Positions 1-9,134 of a stretch of 64,000 nt of DNA are shown here, one piece after another. Numbering within the stretch: position 1 is the first letter of the stretch; every line of letters begins with the position of its first letter. The stretch is from Candidatus Gromoviella agglomerans (lineage in GTDB: Bacteria; Pseudomonadota; Alphaproteobacteria; CAJXXZ01; G021065005). The position numbers were made by a program, and so were the translations under genes. Below the pieces are notes generated by a model that saw nothing but the letters and a program-made list of their open reading frames with translations, had not been told where the DNA came from and made no database searches. The stretch lies in the NCBI RefSeq assembly GCF_021065005.1, contig NZ_CP069247.1, positions 310,001 to 374,000 of the forward strand, written 5' to 3'.

Positions 1-177
1 ACAAGCCCTTTATATACAGTAAACGAGAACCCATACCCTTGGATGGAACAGCTTCAAAATGAATTCGTGAATTTTTTTGAAAATCGCCCTTCAGAATACT
101 CAAAAGCATCAACAAAGGGAAATTGGACAGATGCATTTTCTTATTATGAAAAATATGCAGAAAATAATAAAATCTAA
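1..177 (+). CDS. nrdB: Ribonucleoside-diphosphate reductase beta subunit, C-terminal fragment
   Basis: The first frame is open from the window edge to a TAA at 175-177, giving 58 codons. The peptide contains ENPYPWM followed by FFENRPSEY and ends EKYAENNKI. The NPFPWM...FFETRVTEY pattern is typical of the extreme C-terminus of alphaproteobacterial class I NrdB, the di-iron radical subunit that activates NrdA for dNTP synthesis. The diiron ligands lie upstream of the window. Its partner nrdA is at 12617, about 12 kb away, so the usual nrdAB operon is broken. Partial only because the window starts here. Confidence 0.85.
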   Translation, partial: TSPLYTVNENPYPWMEQLQNEFVNFFENRPSEYSKASTKGNWTDAFSYYEKYAENNKI

Positions 178-188
178 CAATATGAAAT

Positions 189-222
189 CTTTTCAAATAT
201 ATATTCTTTTCAAATATATATT
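189..222. repeat. 17-bp perfect tandem duplication
   Basis: The 17-mer cttttcaaatatatatt occurs at 189-205 and again, directly abutting, at 206-222, in the nrdB-ruvC spacer. It looks like a slippage product in AT-rich DNA; no function is visible. Confidence 0.8.
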
Positions 223-347
223 ATATATAGCAAGTAATAGTAAATTATTAGCAAAAAAATTCATAATTTAAGAGGAAATTTTACAAAATCATTATTTTTT
301 GATATATCTTAATAGAATTTATCATGAAGGGCTATCTTAAATTCAAT

Positions 348-1358
348 ATGAGAATTATCGGAATAGATCCAGGAATAACAAAGACAGGATGGGGAGTGAT
401 ACAACTCCCTTCTCAGGATTTTTCCGACTCACGTTTCATACTTATGAATTTTATACTAATTAAAAATATTTTACTAAATCGCAATTGTATAGATTCAGAA
501 GTAAAAAAATCAATTTTGTTTAATAAAAAAATCAAAAACTCTAAAGAAAAAGAAAAAAATGCTGAAATCATAATTCTCACTCAAAAATTAATAGAACTTT
601 TCAGGGAAAATGATATATACGAAATGTGCATTCAATCATTCATCAGCAAAATTATCGATCTTGACGAGCACTTAATAAAATATTGCTCAATTCTCGACCA
701 AATAGATTCAATAATTTGCAAAAAATTTCAGCAAAATATGTTAATAGATAACAATAATAATGCTAAGGATTCACATAAGATAAACAATTTAATTGATATT
801 TGTCAAAAATATAGCTCACAAATGGATAGGAATGAACAATCCACTGAAGAAAATAGCAATAATAAATACAATGATAACGAACTCAAAAACTCCTCAGCAA
901 ATGACAATAATAAAGCAATCAACAACAAAAGAAATATATTAGTAAAAGATTTTCTACCTCAATACGTCTCTCACGGCATAATAAATACAAAATCAACTAC
1001 ATTGATGCACAAACGACTCGAATTAATATACACAGGCATATCAAAAGCAATTCAAGATTTCAATCCGCAAAGTGCAACTTTAGAGGAAGTATTCGTTAAT
1101 CAATCTAATCCAGCATCAACATTGAAATTAGGAAGCGCAAGAGGAGTTATATCTCTAGCAATTGCTCACAACAATATAGAAATCATGGAAATTCTAGCAG
1201 GAGACATAAAATATGCAATGTGCTTGAAATGGCGTGGAGAGAAGCAAGACATAAAAATGATAGTTTTTTCAATTTTGAACCTGCAAAATACAAGAGTTGC
1301 ACTGGATTCATCAGATAGTCTAGCAAGTGCAATTTGCTCAATTATGAAGATTAACTGA
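348..1358 (+). CDS. ruvC: Holliday junction resolvase RuvC with a large internal insertion
   Basis: RuvC is the endonuclease that resolves Holliday junctions with RuvAB. From the ATG at 348 the protein has 336 residues, about twice the usual 160-180. It starts MRIIGIDPG with the catalytic Asp at 7. The body resumes at about residue 206 (YVSHGIINTKST) and continues with LEEVFVNQSNPAS (Glu246), LGSARGV, and a C-terminal ALDSSDSLA supplying Asp320 and Asp323, so all four metal ligands are present. Residues about 20-205 (405-962) are extra: Lys/Asn/Ile-rich, with an Asn-rich stretch near 130-195, falling in the beta1-beta2 turn. An in-frame ATG at 324 is possible but adds eight residues not seen in the family. 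It follows nrdB on the same strand. Confidence 0.88.
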   Translation: MRIIGIDPGITKTGWGVIQLPSQDFSDSRFILMNFILIKNILLNRNCIDSEVKKSILFNKKIKNSKEKEKNAEIIILTQKLIELFRENDIYEMCIQSFISKIIDLDEHLIKYCSILDQIDSIICKKFQQNMLIDNNNNAKDSHKINNLIDICQKYSSQMDRNEQSTEENSNNKYNDNELKNSSANDNNKAINNKRNILVKDFLPQYVSHGIINTKSTTLMHKRLELIYTGISKAIQDFNPQSATLEEVFVNQSNPASTLKLGSARGVISLAIAHNNIEIMEILAGDIKYAMCLKWRGEKQDIKMIVFSILNLQNTRVALDSSDSLASAICSIMKIN

Positions 1359-1502
1359 AAGTTCAATTTGAGAAAATAAAGCAATATCACAAAAGCACAA
1401 CAGACTAGCTATTTGCTCAACAATCTAAACTACATCAAACACTATTAAAACAGGTCAAAAATTGATTTAATAAAACATTTTAATATCAAGAAATGAAACA
1501 AT

Positions 1503-2747
1503 TCATCGTTCAACTACAATTGGAATTGTATTGCCTTTTATTGATAACATCATTAGCAATTTCGAGGACTTATTATATATCTGATTCAGTTGCTCAATAG
1601 AATTAATAGACATAGAATTTACAGATATAACTCTAGGTATTCCTCCATTTTTGTAACATTTCAACACATTGTATATATTAGAACCAAGCTTCACAACATC
1701 ATACACATGACATAAAAACACTCCATGTTCGTTTTGACCAAAAACCATATCCCCTATTCTCTTAAATATTGCAATAGGCTTTTCTCTTGCATGAATATGA
1801 ACTTTAACATTGTATGATATAGTTTTTCCACTTTCGTTACATCTTAAGAAATGAACATCCACAAGATCTCCAGGTTTTTGAAATAGTATCACTTCAAATA
1901 AATCAGATTTTGACTTCATTTCTCTTTGATTTACCTCTAGAATCACGTCTCCAGGTAAAAAAACATCTGAGAATGAAGAAGAAACTTGAACTCCATGCTT
2001 CAAATTAAAAAATTTAAGAACATCAATGTCTGCTGTATCTACATCAATTTTCATCCAAGGCACGTCGCAATTACCTTCAGCCAAAACATGCTTCATAACA
2101 TACTGTAACAACCATACTGGTATAGAAAGAGTGGCTCCTTGTTCAAAATTTCCAAATACCATTCCAATCACTTCATTATCACGAATCAGAGGAGCCCCAG
2201 AACTTCCTGAAAATATTGGATTTGTACTCTTATATATAGCATAATCAACATCAGCACAGGAGCAAAATTGACTAGAAACAATGCCATCAGTTGTCGTCCA
2301 TTTTTCATCATGACAACTTATAGCATATACTGCATCATTAGGCATTAAGTGCACTTTTGAAAAATTCACAGGATTAAATTTCCGCCCCTTTATTTGAATA
2401 AGAGCAATATCTAAATACAAATCACAAAAAATCACTTCAGCTTTAAAAACACTTCCATCATATGTCTTGATCACTATATTAGGAGAAACAAATCCATCCA
2501 TAGATATAACGTGAGCGCATGTCATGATAATATTATCTTTAACAAAAAAACCAGAACCAAATATATGTAAAGATTTACTATTAAATAACAAATAATCGAG
2601 ATGAGGAAAGTAAACATCAATCCTAACTATTGACTTAATAATATCATTTGCACAACTAATTTCAGATTGACTATCTTGACATACTGTTTCAAAATTTCGA
2701 ACTGTAAAAAAAGTCAAAAAAAATATAAGAAATATGAGAAATCTCAT
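1503..2747 (-). CDS. HtrA/DegP-like periplasmic serine protease
   Basis: A 414-residue exported trypsin-fold protease of the S1C (HtrA/DegP) family, expected to degrade misfolded envelope proteins. It has an N-terminal hydrophobic signal segment (residues 2-15), then a catalytic triad in order: His79 in TCAHVI, Asp113 in DLYLDIALIQ, and Ser183 in FSGSSGAPL (the family form is GNSGGP). The region after about residue 235 has a PDZ-like segment (PGDVILEVNQREM) and a weaker second copy near the C-terminus. The sequence is divergent, so the DegP/DegQ/DegS type cannot be assigned. It converges with ruvC. Confidence 0.8.
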   Translation of the reverse strand: MRFLIFLIFFLTFFTVRNFETVCQDSQSEISCANDIIKSIVRIDVYFPHLDYLLFNSKSLHIFGSGFFVKDNIIMTCAHVISMDGFVSPNIVIKTYDGSVFKAEVIFCDLYLDIALIQIKGRKFNPVNFSKVHLMPNDAVYAISCHDEKWTTTDGIVSSQFCSCADVDYAIYKSTNPIFSGSSGAPLIRDNEVIGMVFGNFEQGATLSIPVWLLQYVMKHVLAEGNCDVPWMKIDVDTADIDVLKFFNLKHGVQVSSSFSDVFLPGDVILEVNQREMKSKSDLFEVILFQKPGDLVDVHFLRCNESGKTISYNVKVHIHAREKPIAIFKRIGDMVFGQNEHGVFLCHVYDVVKLGSNIYNVLKCYKNGGIPRVISVNSMSINSIEQLNQIYNKSSKLLMMLSIKGNTIPIVVER

Positions 2748-2919
2748 TTTTAATGTCAGAAAAACATCAGTAATTATACTCTTGAAGAGTAAATGTATAA
2801 ATATGATAAGACAATAGTTTTGCTAGCAACCCTTAATTACATTTCATCAACCAAAATTATCTTTACATAATTATGTTATCCTGCAATGATATTGCAATAT
2901 TTAATGCTCATATTATAAG

Positions 2920-4662
2920 GTGAATTTTATAAAGAACAAGAAAACAGAGAAAGTATTTGATCCATATCAAAATCCAAATGAATTTTATATGGTCCCTCTT
3001 GGAGGATGCAGCTCTCATGGCATAGGAATGAATTGCACAGTATATTTTTACAAAAATGCATCTATTATCGTCGATTTGGGAGTCACTTTTGAAAACACTC
3101 CAGGAATAGATCTAATAGTTCCAGATCCATCATTTATGGAAAATAAAATGGATAGATGCCTGGGAATTGTATTGACTCATGCGCACGAAGATCACTTAGG
3201 AGCGGTCCCATATTTATGGGAAAAATTAAAAAGACCAGACATATATGCCACTCCTTTTACAGCAGCAATCCTCAAAAATAAGTTCGATGGAATAATAGGA
3301 AAGAGATTTACTTCATCCTCTCTCAAGATAATTCAACACTCTGGTGAGTTTGAATTAGGACCATTTAAAATGCAATATATATCTATTACTCACTCAATTC
3401 CAGACTCAAATGCAATTGCAATTCGAACTGATATCGGGAATATAGTCCATACGGGAGACTGGAAATTAGATGAAACTCCAGTTGTAGGTGAAAAAACTGA
3501 TTACGAATTATTTAAAAAAATTGCAGATGAAGGAATATTAGCAGCAGTATGCGATTCAACAAACGTATTTAAGAATGAAATATCTGGTTCAGAAGAAGGA
3601 GTTGCAAGAGCGCTAGACAGAGAAATTGGATCGTGCAAGACTGGAATGTTAGCAGTTGTCTGCTTTGCATCAAATACTCACAGAATTGCTTCAATCATTC
3701 GTTCTGCAGTAAAATATGACAGAAAACCAGTCTTAGCTGGCAGATCGATAGAAGAAATAACCAGAATCGCAGCAGAGTGTGGATATTTGGAAGGAGAATT
3801 ATCAAATATAGTAGATTATAAAGAATCTACATCAATTCCACGCAACAAAATGCTTTTAATATGCACAGGAAGCCAAGGCGAAATAAGAGCGGCACTCCCA
3901 CGAATGGCACTTGGAACACATCCTAACTTTAGTTTGCAAAAAAATGATACGGTAATTTTTTCATCAAAAACAATACCTGGAAATGAAAAACAAACCGGTT
4001 ATATTCAAAATAAGTTGTGCCTTATGGGAGTAAATGTCATAAGTGCAGATTTCTGCAAAGATCTACATGTATCAGGCCATCCATCAGTTCCAGAATTGGA
4101 AACTTTATATAATCTACTCAAGCCTCAAATATGCATTCCTGTGCATGGAGAAGATCGGCATATCGCAAAACATGCACAAGTTGCTCAGAAATTAGGAATG
4201 AAGACTGTCACTCCACACAACGGAGATGTTATAAGAATCAACGAAAATGGAGCTGAAAAAGTAGCAAAAATCCGCGCTGGATGTTTATTTAAAGATGGTA
4301 GAGATCTAATAAGCAAAGACAGTACAATAATGACTGAGAGACTCAGAATGATGGGTAATGGAGCAATTCATATATCTGCTATCATAAACTCAAACATGAA
4401 TCTTATCGATCTAGCAATATCAACAAGCGGATTAAGAGAAAAATGGCACAGAATAAACGAAGAAATAAGATCATGCGCAAAATACGCAGTATCAGACCTT
4501 TCAGGTAAAATTCAACACCCTCATAAAAGCAATAAAAATGATGTCCCTGTTGAAGAAGCTAGAATAAAAGAAGAGATTTTCGTAAAAGTCAGCAGTTTAA
4601 TCAAGCATAGAATTGATAAATCACCTCTGATATCAATACATGTACATTCAATATCTAGATAA
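2920..4662 (+). CDS. rnj: Ribonuclease J
   Basis: A metallo-beta-lactamase/beta-CASP nuclease of 580 residues, the usual RNase J length, acting as 5'-3' exo- and endoribonuclease in mRNA decay and rRNA maturation. The N-terminal PLGGCSSHGIGMN corresponds to the family PLGGxxEIGxN. The zinc motif THAHEDHLGA is at residues 86-95; a second ligand cluster is HTGDWKLDETP. The beta-CASP part contains ICTGSQGE and VSGHPS, followed by IPVHGE. The start used is GTG at 2920, because the upstream ATG at 2904 runs into a stop; an internal ATG giving MVPLGG is the alternative. Confidence 0.93.
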   Translation: MNFIKNKKTEKVFDPYQNPNEFYMVPLGGCSSHGIGMNCTVYFYKNASIIVDLGVTFENTPGIDLIVPDPSFMENKMDRCLGIVLTHAHEDHLGAVPYLWEKLKRPDIYATPFTAAILKNKFDGIIGKRFTSSSLKIIQHSGEFELGPFKMQYISITHSIPDSNAIAIRTDIGNIVHTGDWKLDETPVVGEKTDYELFKKIADEGILAAVCDSTNVFKNEISGSEEGVARALDREIGSCKTGMLAVVCFASNTHRIASIIRSAVKYDRKPVLAGRSIEEITRIAAECGYLEGELSNIVDYKESTSIPRNKMLLICTGSQGEIRAALPRMALGTHPNFSLQKNDTVIFSSKTIPGNEKQTGYIQNKLCLMGVNVISADFCKDLHVSGHPSVPELETLYNLLKPQICIPVHGEDRHIAKHAQVAQKLGMKTVTPHNGDVIRINENGAEKVAKIRAGCLFKDGRDLISKDSTIMTERLRMMGNGAIHISAIINSNMNLIDLAISTSGLREKWHRINEEIRSCAKYAVSDLSGKIQHPHKSNKNDVPVEEARIKEEIFVKVSSLIKHRIDKSPLISIHVHSISR

Positions 4663-4794
4663 ATAATCTAGTAAAATTTCTGAATTTATCATGACAATAA
4701 CTTGATATAGGTTAATAATCACAAAAAATAACATCTCTTTACTAACATTCAAGAACTAGCTGCATTAGACGACATATCTATTAAATGGACAAAA

Positions 4795-5322
4795 CTATTC
4801 AAAAATCCTTATGGAGGAATTTGCAACAGCAGTAAGAACATTCTTAATACAAGAATAATTCGCAATGTACTTCCATAATCCAAGGATCTCTGACTCTTCA
4901 ATCCAATTTAGCTTAACTGATATAATATCTTGCATTTCTATAAGAACAAGTATTACAAAAATAGCCTTCAATGAAGAAAGGAAGACTCCACTAAATTGAT
5001 TCAGGATCTTCATTAAAGGAAGAGAATTCATAATTAAAGATAAGATCTTACTAATTCTATTAACAGAGATGTAAATAAAAATAAATGCAACTACATAAAA
5101 TGTCTTAACAGAATTATTAAATTTAGCTATTAAAATGTCAGAAAGTCTGTACAATTTTTCAAAAATAGAATGTAACTCACTAACCACAATAACAGGTCTA
5201 ACTACAATCATATAAAAAACTGTATATCCTAAAAGAGAAAAAATTTCTCGAACAAATCCATTAAAATAACCAGAGATTCCACAAAATAGTATGAATATCA
5301 ATGATAAAACATCAAATATCAT
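4795..5322 (-). CDS. cvpA: CvpA family membrane protein
   Basis: A 175-residue protein with four predicted hydrophobic segments. The N-terminus (DVLSLIFILFCGISGYFNGF, then VREIFSLLGY) matches the CvpA family signature of an aspartate followed by a G-x-x-x-G-rich first membrane helix and R-E. In other bacteria CvpA is linked to colicin V export and envelope homeostasis; the molecular activity is unknown. It is divergent from dnaB with a 195-bp spacer to the ATG used for dnaB, which must hold both promoters. Confidence 0.8.
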   Translation of the reverse strand: MIFDVLSLIFILFCGISGYFNGFVREIFSLLGYTVFYMIVVRPVIVVSELHSIFEKLYRLSDILIAKFNNSVKTFYVVAFIFIYISVNRISKILSLIMNSLPLMKILNQFSGVFLSSLKAIFVILVLIEMQDIISVKLNWIEESEILGLWKYIANYSCIKNVLTAVANSSIRIFE

Positions 5323-5517
5323 ACCAATAAATAGAAAATGATTTGAAGATTATCTCATAATCATAAAAAATGCAATATAGACAAGCAATTTATGTTAATA
5401 AGAATTAAGTGAATATACTTAAAATAATAAAATATCCACTTCAAAAGATAAATCAACTTGAATCTGGTAAAAAAGATACAATTTTGCAAGACTATAAGTA
5501 ATGTACAAAACAAAAAT

Positions 5518-6915
5518 ATGAATTCACTAACGAATCACAAACTACCTTCATTTATCGATGCAGAGAAGGCTCTGATAGGAACAATTTTATACGACAATAA
5601 TTGCATAGAAAAAGTATCAGATATACTAAAGGGAATGCATTTTTTTATTCCATTACATGGGAAAATGTACGATTTTTGCTACCAAATAATTCACAGAGGA
5701 CAAGTAGTCGACCCATTCGTATTAATGAGATTTTTCGCAGAAGATGAATCGTTAATTAGCTTCGGAGGTCAAGAATATATCGGAGATATGATCTCCTCTT
5801 TTATATCAATCAGTCAAGCAGAAACATATGCTCAACAAATATACGATGCATATATAAGACGAGAAATAATAAGACTCTTTGACGAAGCAATTCATAGAGC
5901 TTCACATTTGACAATTGAAGATCCATATCAAAAACAAATGGATGATGTTACAGAAAGACTCTTCTTATTAATGGAAGGAAATGATCAGAAAACTCAACCA
6001 ATTCCATTTTATCAACACCTTTCAAGCGCAATCAAAAACGCTGAACTAGCATTTAAAAGAGAAACTCATATAATTGGCACTACAACTGGACTAATCGATT
6101 TAGATAAATTACTTGGAGGATTACATCCTTCTGATCTCATAATTCTAGCAGGAAGACCCTCGATGGGGAAAACTGCACTTGCAACAAATATTGCATTTAA
6201 TGCAGCAATAGATATAAAAAACAACAAAAAATGTGTAGCATTCTTTTCTCTAGAAATGTCATCTGAACAGCTAGCATTAAGAATATTAGGACAAGAATCA
6301 GGCATTTCATCCGATAGAATTCGCAGAGGAGCTATATCGCAAGATAATTTCATCTCATTCATCGATGTATCAAAAAAATTATCAGACTTGCAATTATATG
6401 TAGACGATAGCGCTGTCTTGAGTATTCCAATCCTAAGAGGTAAATTAAGAAAATTAGCACGAAAAACTTCGATAGATCTTATAGTAATAGATTACATTCA
6501 ACTCATGATAACAGATACCAGAAGCGAGAATAGAGTCCAACAATTATCAGAAATAAGCAGAGGACTCAAAGGAATAGCAAAAGAATTCAACACACCAGTA
6601 TTAGGATTATCTCAACTTTCACGGGCTGTTGAGCAAAGAGAAGATAAAAAACCACAATTATCAGATTTAAGAGAGTCAGGATCTATTGAACAAGATGCCG
6701 ATGTCGTGATGTTCATATACAGAGAGGAGTATTACAAGTCTCGCGCAAAGCCAGCAGAGGGATCACACGACTTCTTCGAATGGCAAAAGCAAATGAACGA
6801 AATTTATAACATAGCAGAAATAATTATAGCGAAGCAAAGGCATGGACCAATCGATTCTGTAAAATTACACTTCGATGCTAAGCTCACAAAATTTTCAAAT
6901 TTACTAAAATCATAA
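5518..6915 (+). CDS. dnaB: Replicative DNA helicase DnaB
   Basis: The hexameric fork helicase. The N-terminal domain (LPSFIDAEKALIGTILYD...) is followed by the RecA-like ATPase with Walker A GRPSMGKTALA, SLEMSSEQLALR, Walker B LIVIDYIQLM, and LSQLSRAVEQREDKKPQLSDLRESG, which are near-invariant in DnaB. The frame is also open from a TTG at 5458, but the 20 extra residues are not conserved, so the ATG at 5518 (465 residues) is preferred; neither start has a strong ribosome site. No intein or insertion is seen. Confidence 0.95.
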   Translation: MNSLTNHKLPSFIDAEKALIGTILYDNNCIEKVSDILKGMHFFIPLHGKMYDFCYQIIHRGQVVDPFVLMRFFAEDESLISFGGQEYIGDMISSFISISQAETYAQQIYDAYIRREIIRLFDEAIHRASHLTIEDPYQKQMDDVTERLFLLMEGNDQKTQPIPFYQHLSSAIKNAELAFKRETHIIGTTTGLIDLDKLLGGLHPSDLIILAGRPSMGKTALATNIAFNAAIDIKNNKKCVAFFSLEMSSEQLALRILGQESGISSDRIRRGAISQDNFISFIDVSKKLSDLQLYVDDSAVLSIPILRGKLRKLARKTSIDLIVIDYIQLMITDTRSENRVQQLSEISRGLKGIAKEFNTPVLGLSQLSRAVEQREDKKPQLSDLRESGSIEQDADVVMFIYREEYYKSRAKPAEGSHDFFEWQKQMNEIYNIAEIIIAKQRHGPIDSVKLHFDAKLTKFSNLLKS

Positions 6916-7028
6916 AGATTGTCTTGCTAAAAGAGAAAACAGAAGACACAATTAACAAATGAGCTATGTAGTGAGTGATAATTGAATAACTTGTACAACT
7001 GCAAAGTTGAATCACCACAAAAAAAATC

Positions 7029-7112
7029 CTCGAGATTTCATCGTCTACTGCAATTCTTCAGCATGTCAAAAAAATGCTCGAGATTTCATCGTCTACTGCA
7101 ATTCTTCAGCAT
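7029..7112. repeat. 36-bp direct repeat, two identical copies
   Basis: A 36-bp block starting ctcgagatttcatcgtctac and ending cttcagcat is present identically at 7029-7064 and 7077-7112, separated by 12 bp. The second copy is bounded by aaaatgct and agcatttt, which are inverted repeats and could close a long-loop hairpin spanning 7073-7114. Two copies with one short non-matching gap are too few for a CRISPR array. Confidence 0.85.
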
Positions 7113-7136
7113 TTTGTACAAATATATTCAATAATC

Positions 7137-7211
7137 TGCTAGATTTTCTCAGATCAATTCAGCTTGAATCATAACTTTGCTAGATTTTCTCAGATCGATG
7201 TCAGCTTGAAT
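7137..7211. repeat. Imperfect direct repeat, two copies of about 33 bp
   Basis: The 19-mer tgctagattttctcagatc occurs at 7137-7155 and 7178-7196. Each copy is followed after a few bases by tcagcttgaat, ending at 7169 and 7211. The block lies just after the 36-bp repeats, so the whole spacer appears built by local duplications. Confidence 0.75.
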
Positions 7212-7327
7212 AATCTATTGCAAAATATAAACCAGAGCCTCATTACAATGAAATTTCATACTCAGACATCTTCAAAACCTTTAGCAAAAGATAATAATTC
7301 GTTTTCTTTGTATAATCTCACAAATAA

Positions 7328-8824
7328 TCACTCTCTAATAATTCTGTCCACTACACGCTGATTAATATGCACATTCATATCCGTAATGCCATACTTTTGG
7401 CTTAAATTCTCTAGAAATACTTCGATCGCATATTGCTTAATATAGCTGGAAGCCATATCCAAACAATCACCTAAAACTCTCTCAGACAATGCAAATTCCT
7501 CAGACCTCACAGGCTGAATCACAACTGCACAATCGTTCATAGCAACAACTTTAACTTTCATTAAAGGAGTCTGAAAACACTCAGTTTGTATTAATTTATC
7601 AAAATCATCACTCATGACTTCCACAAACGGAGAATGATATACTTTCTGAATCACAGATTTATCCCCACAATTCAAAGAAGTAATCTCATTAGCAGCCTTT
7701 AATACTGACGCAAATTTCTTAGATTTTACAAAACTATCTTTAACAAATTTCTCACATTTATCATAATCCATAATATTTTCTTGATGAAATTTATCTACTT
7801 GCACTACAATCATTCCATCTTGATACGAAACGAATACTATATCATAACTGTCATCAAATATTCTAGATACTATAGCAGTCAAAATGACATTATTAACATT
7901 TTTTATATCACCTCCGAATATGTCTTTACCACTTCTGGAAATAAAATCAATCGTTTCTGACTTGATATTTAAATCTGATTCAATTTCAGATATATCTGAA
8001 ACAGAATCTTTATACTTCGACAAGAATTGCTCCTTAGTCAAATTTTTAGAATTTAGAAGCTTAGCATCCACAACAAAAAATCTTATCGATCTACCTTCAG
8101 GTGATACAAAATTATGCTTATTTTGCTCGTAATGCAAAAGCAGTTCACTCTCAGTCACATCATCGATCTTAACATCATTCAATTTTATAATCTTGTATAA
8201 GCAAACTCTTGAACGAGATAGACCATCTTTCATGACTTTAACGATCTGATCAGAAGGACAAATTCCATATACAATAGTGAAAAGTAGCTGATTAACAAGT
8301 ATATTCATTTTATACTTTTTTAAAAAATCCTCTTCAGATATAGAGTTTTTCATCAAAAAGCTCTTAAAAAGATTCTTATCAAATTGACCACGAACATTAT
8401 AGAATGCTTGGTCTTTTCTTATCATATCAGCAACATCTTCATCACTAATATCCATTCCCAAAGATTCAACTTCTAACTCCAAAATCTTCAAAAAGATAAA
8501 TTCTCTCAAAATTCTATAAACAAGATCTCTCTTGGACTCTTGAGAAAAACTGTTGATATTTGTAATTGATGACACTCTTGATCTGTAAAAAGAGTAAAAA
8601 TCAACAGTAGTTATATTCAGTTTTCCACTAACAACAAAAGCATCTCCTCGATTAGTAAAAATACCAGACAAACCCCAAGATAATGCCAAAATCACCACAA
8701 AAACACTAATAAAAATATTTCGTAAATTCTTTTTTTTGGGAGATCCTCCCATGCCTCCACTATAACCATCGCGATTTTCCAAAATAGCCTCAGCATTTTG
8801 CTGAGAAGTTTTAAAAATTGACAT
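7328..8824 (-). CDS. ppiD: PpiD/SurA-like periplasmic folding factor
   Basis: A 498-residue membrane-anchored chaperone of the SurA_N/PpiD type that would assist folding of outer-membrane and periplasmic proteins. A short cytosolic N-terminus with a Gly/Lys-rich stretch (GGMGGSPKKKN) is followed by one membrane helix (NIFISVFVVILALSWGLSG) and a long helical periplasmic region with paired DEDVADMIRKDQAFYN and QFDKNLFKSFL motifs typical of PpiD. A parvulin domain is not obvious. The ATG at 8824, with gaggg about 10 bases upstream, is preferred to a TTG at 8854 that overlaps the end of rpmE. The genes form an rpmE-ppiD operon. Confidence 0.8.
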   Translation of the reverse strand: MSIFKTSQQNAEAILENRDGYSGGMGGSPKKKNLRNIFISVFVVILALSWGLSGIFTNRGDAFVVSGKLNITTVDFYSFYRSRVSSITNINSFSQESKRDLVYRILREFIFLKILELEVESLGMDISDEDVADMIRKDQAFYNVRGQFDKNLFKSFLMKNSISEEDFLKKYKMNILVNQLLFTIVYGICPSDQIVKVMKDGLSRSRVCLYKIIKLNDVKIDDVTESELLLHYEQNKHNFVSPEGRSIRFFVVDAKLLNSKNLTKEQFLSKYKDSVSDISEIESDLNIKSETIDFISRSGKDIFGGDIKNVNNVILTAIVSRIFDDSYDIVFVSYQDGMIVVQVDKFHQENIMDYDKCEKFVKDSFVKSKKFASVLKAANEITSLNCGDKSVIQKVYHSPFVEVMSDDFDKLIQTECFQTPLMKVKVVAMNDCAVVIQPVRSEEFALSERVLGDCLDMASSYIKQYAIEVFLENLSQKYGITDMNVHINQRVVDRIIRE

Positions 8825-8850
8825 ATCAATTTCCCTCAAGGGCTCCTTGA

Positions 8851-9075
8851 TCAACCCAAGTCTAAACCAGCAAATTTTTGCTTATATGCAGCCATTCTAC
8901 CAAATTGGGTCTCAACAAACCTACCCTTACCTGTCCAAGCTGGATGATCAAAAGGGTTAATATCCAAAGATATCTCCGCACCATTCTTGGAAAGAGTAGA
9001 TTTTGTATGAATTTTATTTCCATTAGGCAATACTAAATATACGTCGTGTGACTCCGGATGAATACCTTTTTTCAT
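8851..9075 (-). CDS. rpmE: 50S ribosomal protein L31
   Basis: A 74-residue protein beginning MKKGIHPESHDVYLVLPNG and containing HPAWTGKGRFVET, the L31 core of alphaproteobacteria. The CxxC zinc ligands of some L31 proteins are absent, which is usual for this group. It is the first gene of a two-gene unit with ppiD and is divergent from tsaE, with about 60 bp between the starts. Confidence 0.95.
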   Translation of the reverse strand: MKKGIHPESHDVYLVLPNGNKIHTKSTLSKNGAEISLDINPFDHPAWTGKGRFVETQFGRMAAYKQKFAGLDLG

Positions 9076-9134
9076 TTGAATTGCATCAATAAATATGTAA
9101 CATTATATACTTAAATATTTCAATAATCAAACCA

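Larger units (their letters stand above)
6916..7327. other. Convergent spacer rich in short direct repeats
   Basis: This 412-bp spacer lies between the 3' ends of dnaB (+) and ppiD (-). It contains two separate duplicated blocks (listed individually) and otherwise AT-rich sequence with no convincing frame. A weak TTG-initiated frame from 7164 runs into ppiD and looks random. No terminator with a clear U-tract was found on either strand. Confidence 0.6.

Noticed and set aside
77-271. Frame of 64 codons inside and after nrdB
   Set aside because: It is out of frame with the clear NrdB C-terminus and has no features of its own.
405-962. RuvC insert as an intein or palindromic Rickettsia element
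   Set aside because: No splice-junction Cys/Ser with His-Asn end, no homing endonuclease motif and no inverted repeat was visible.
7164-7361. TTG-initiated plus-strand frame of 65 codons
   Set aside because: It overlaps the 3' end of ppiD, uses a weak start and encodes Ser/Asn-rich random-looking sequence.
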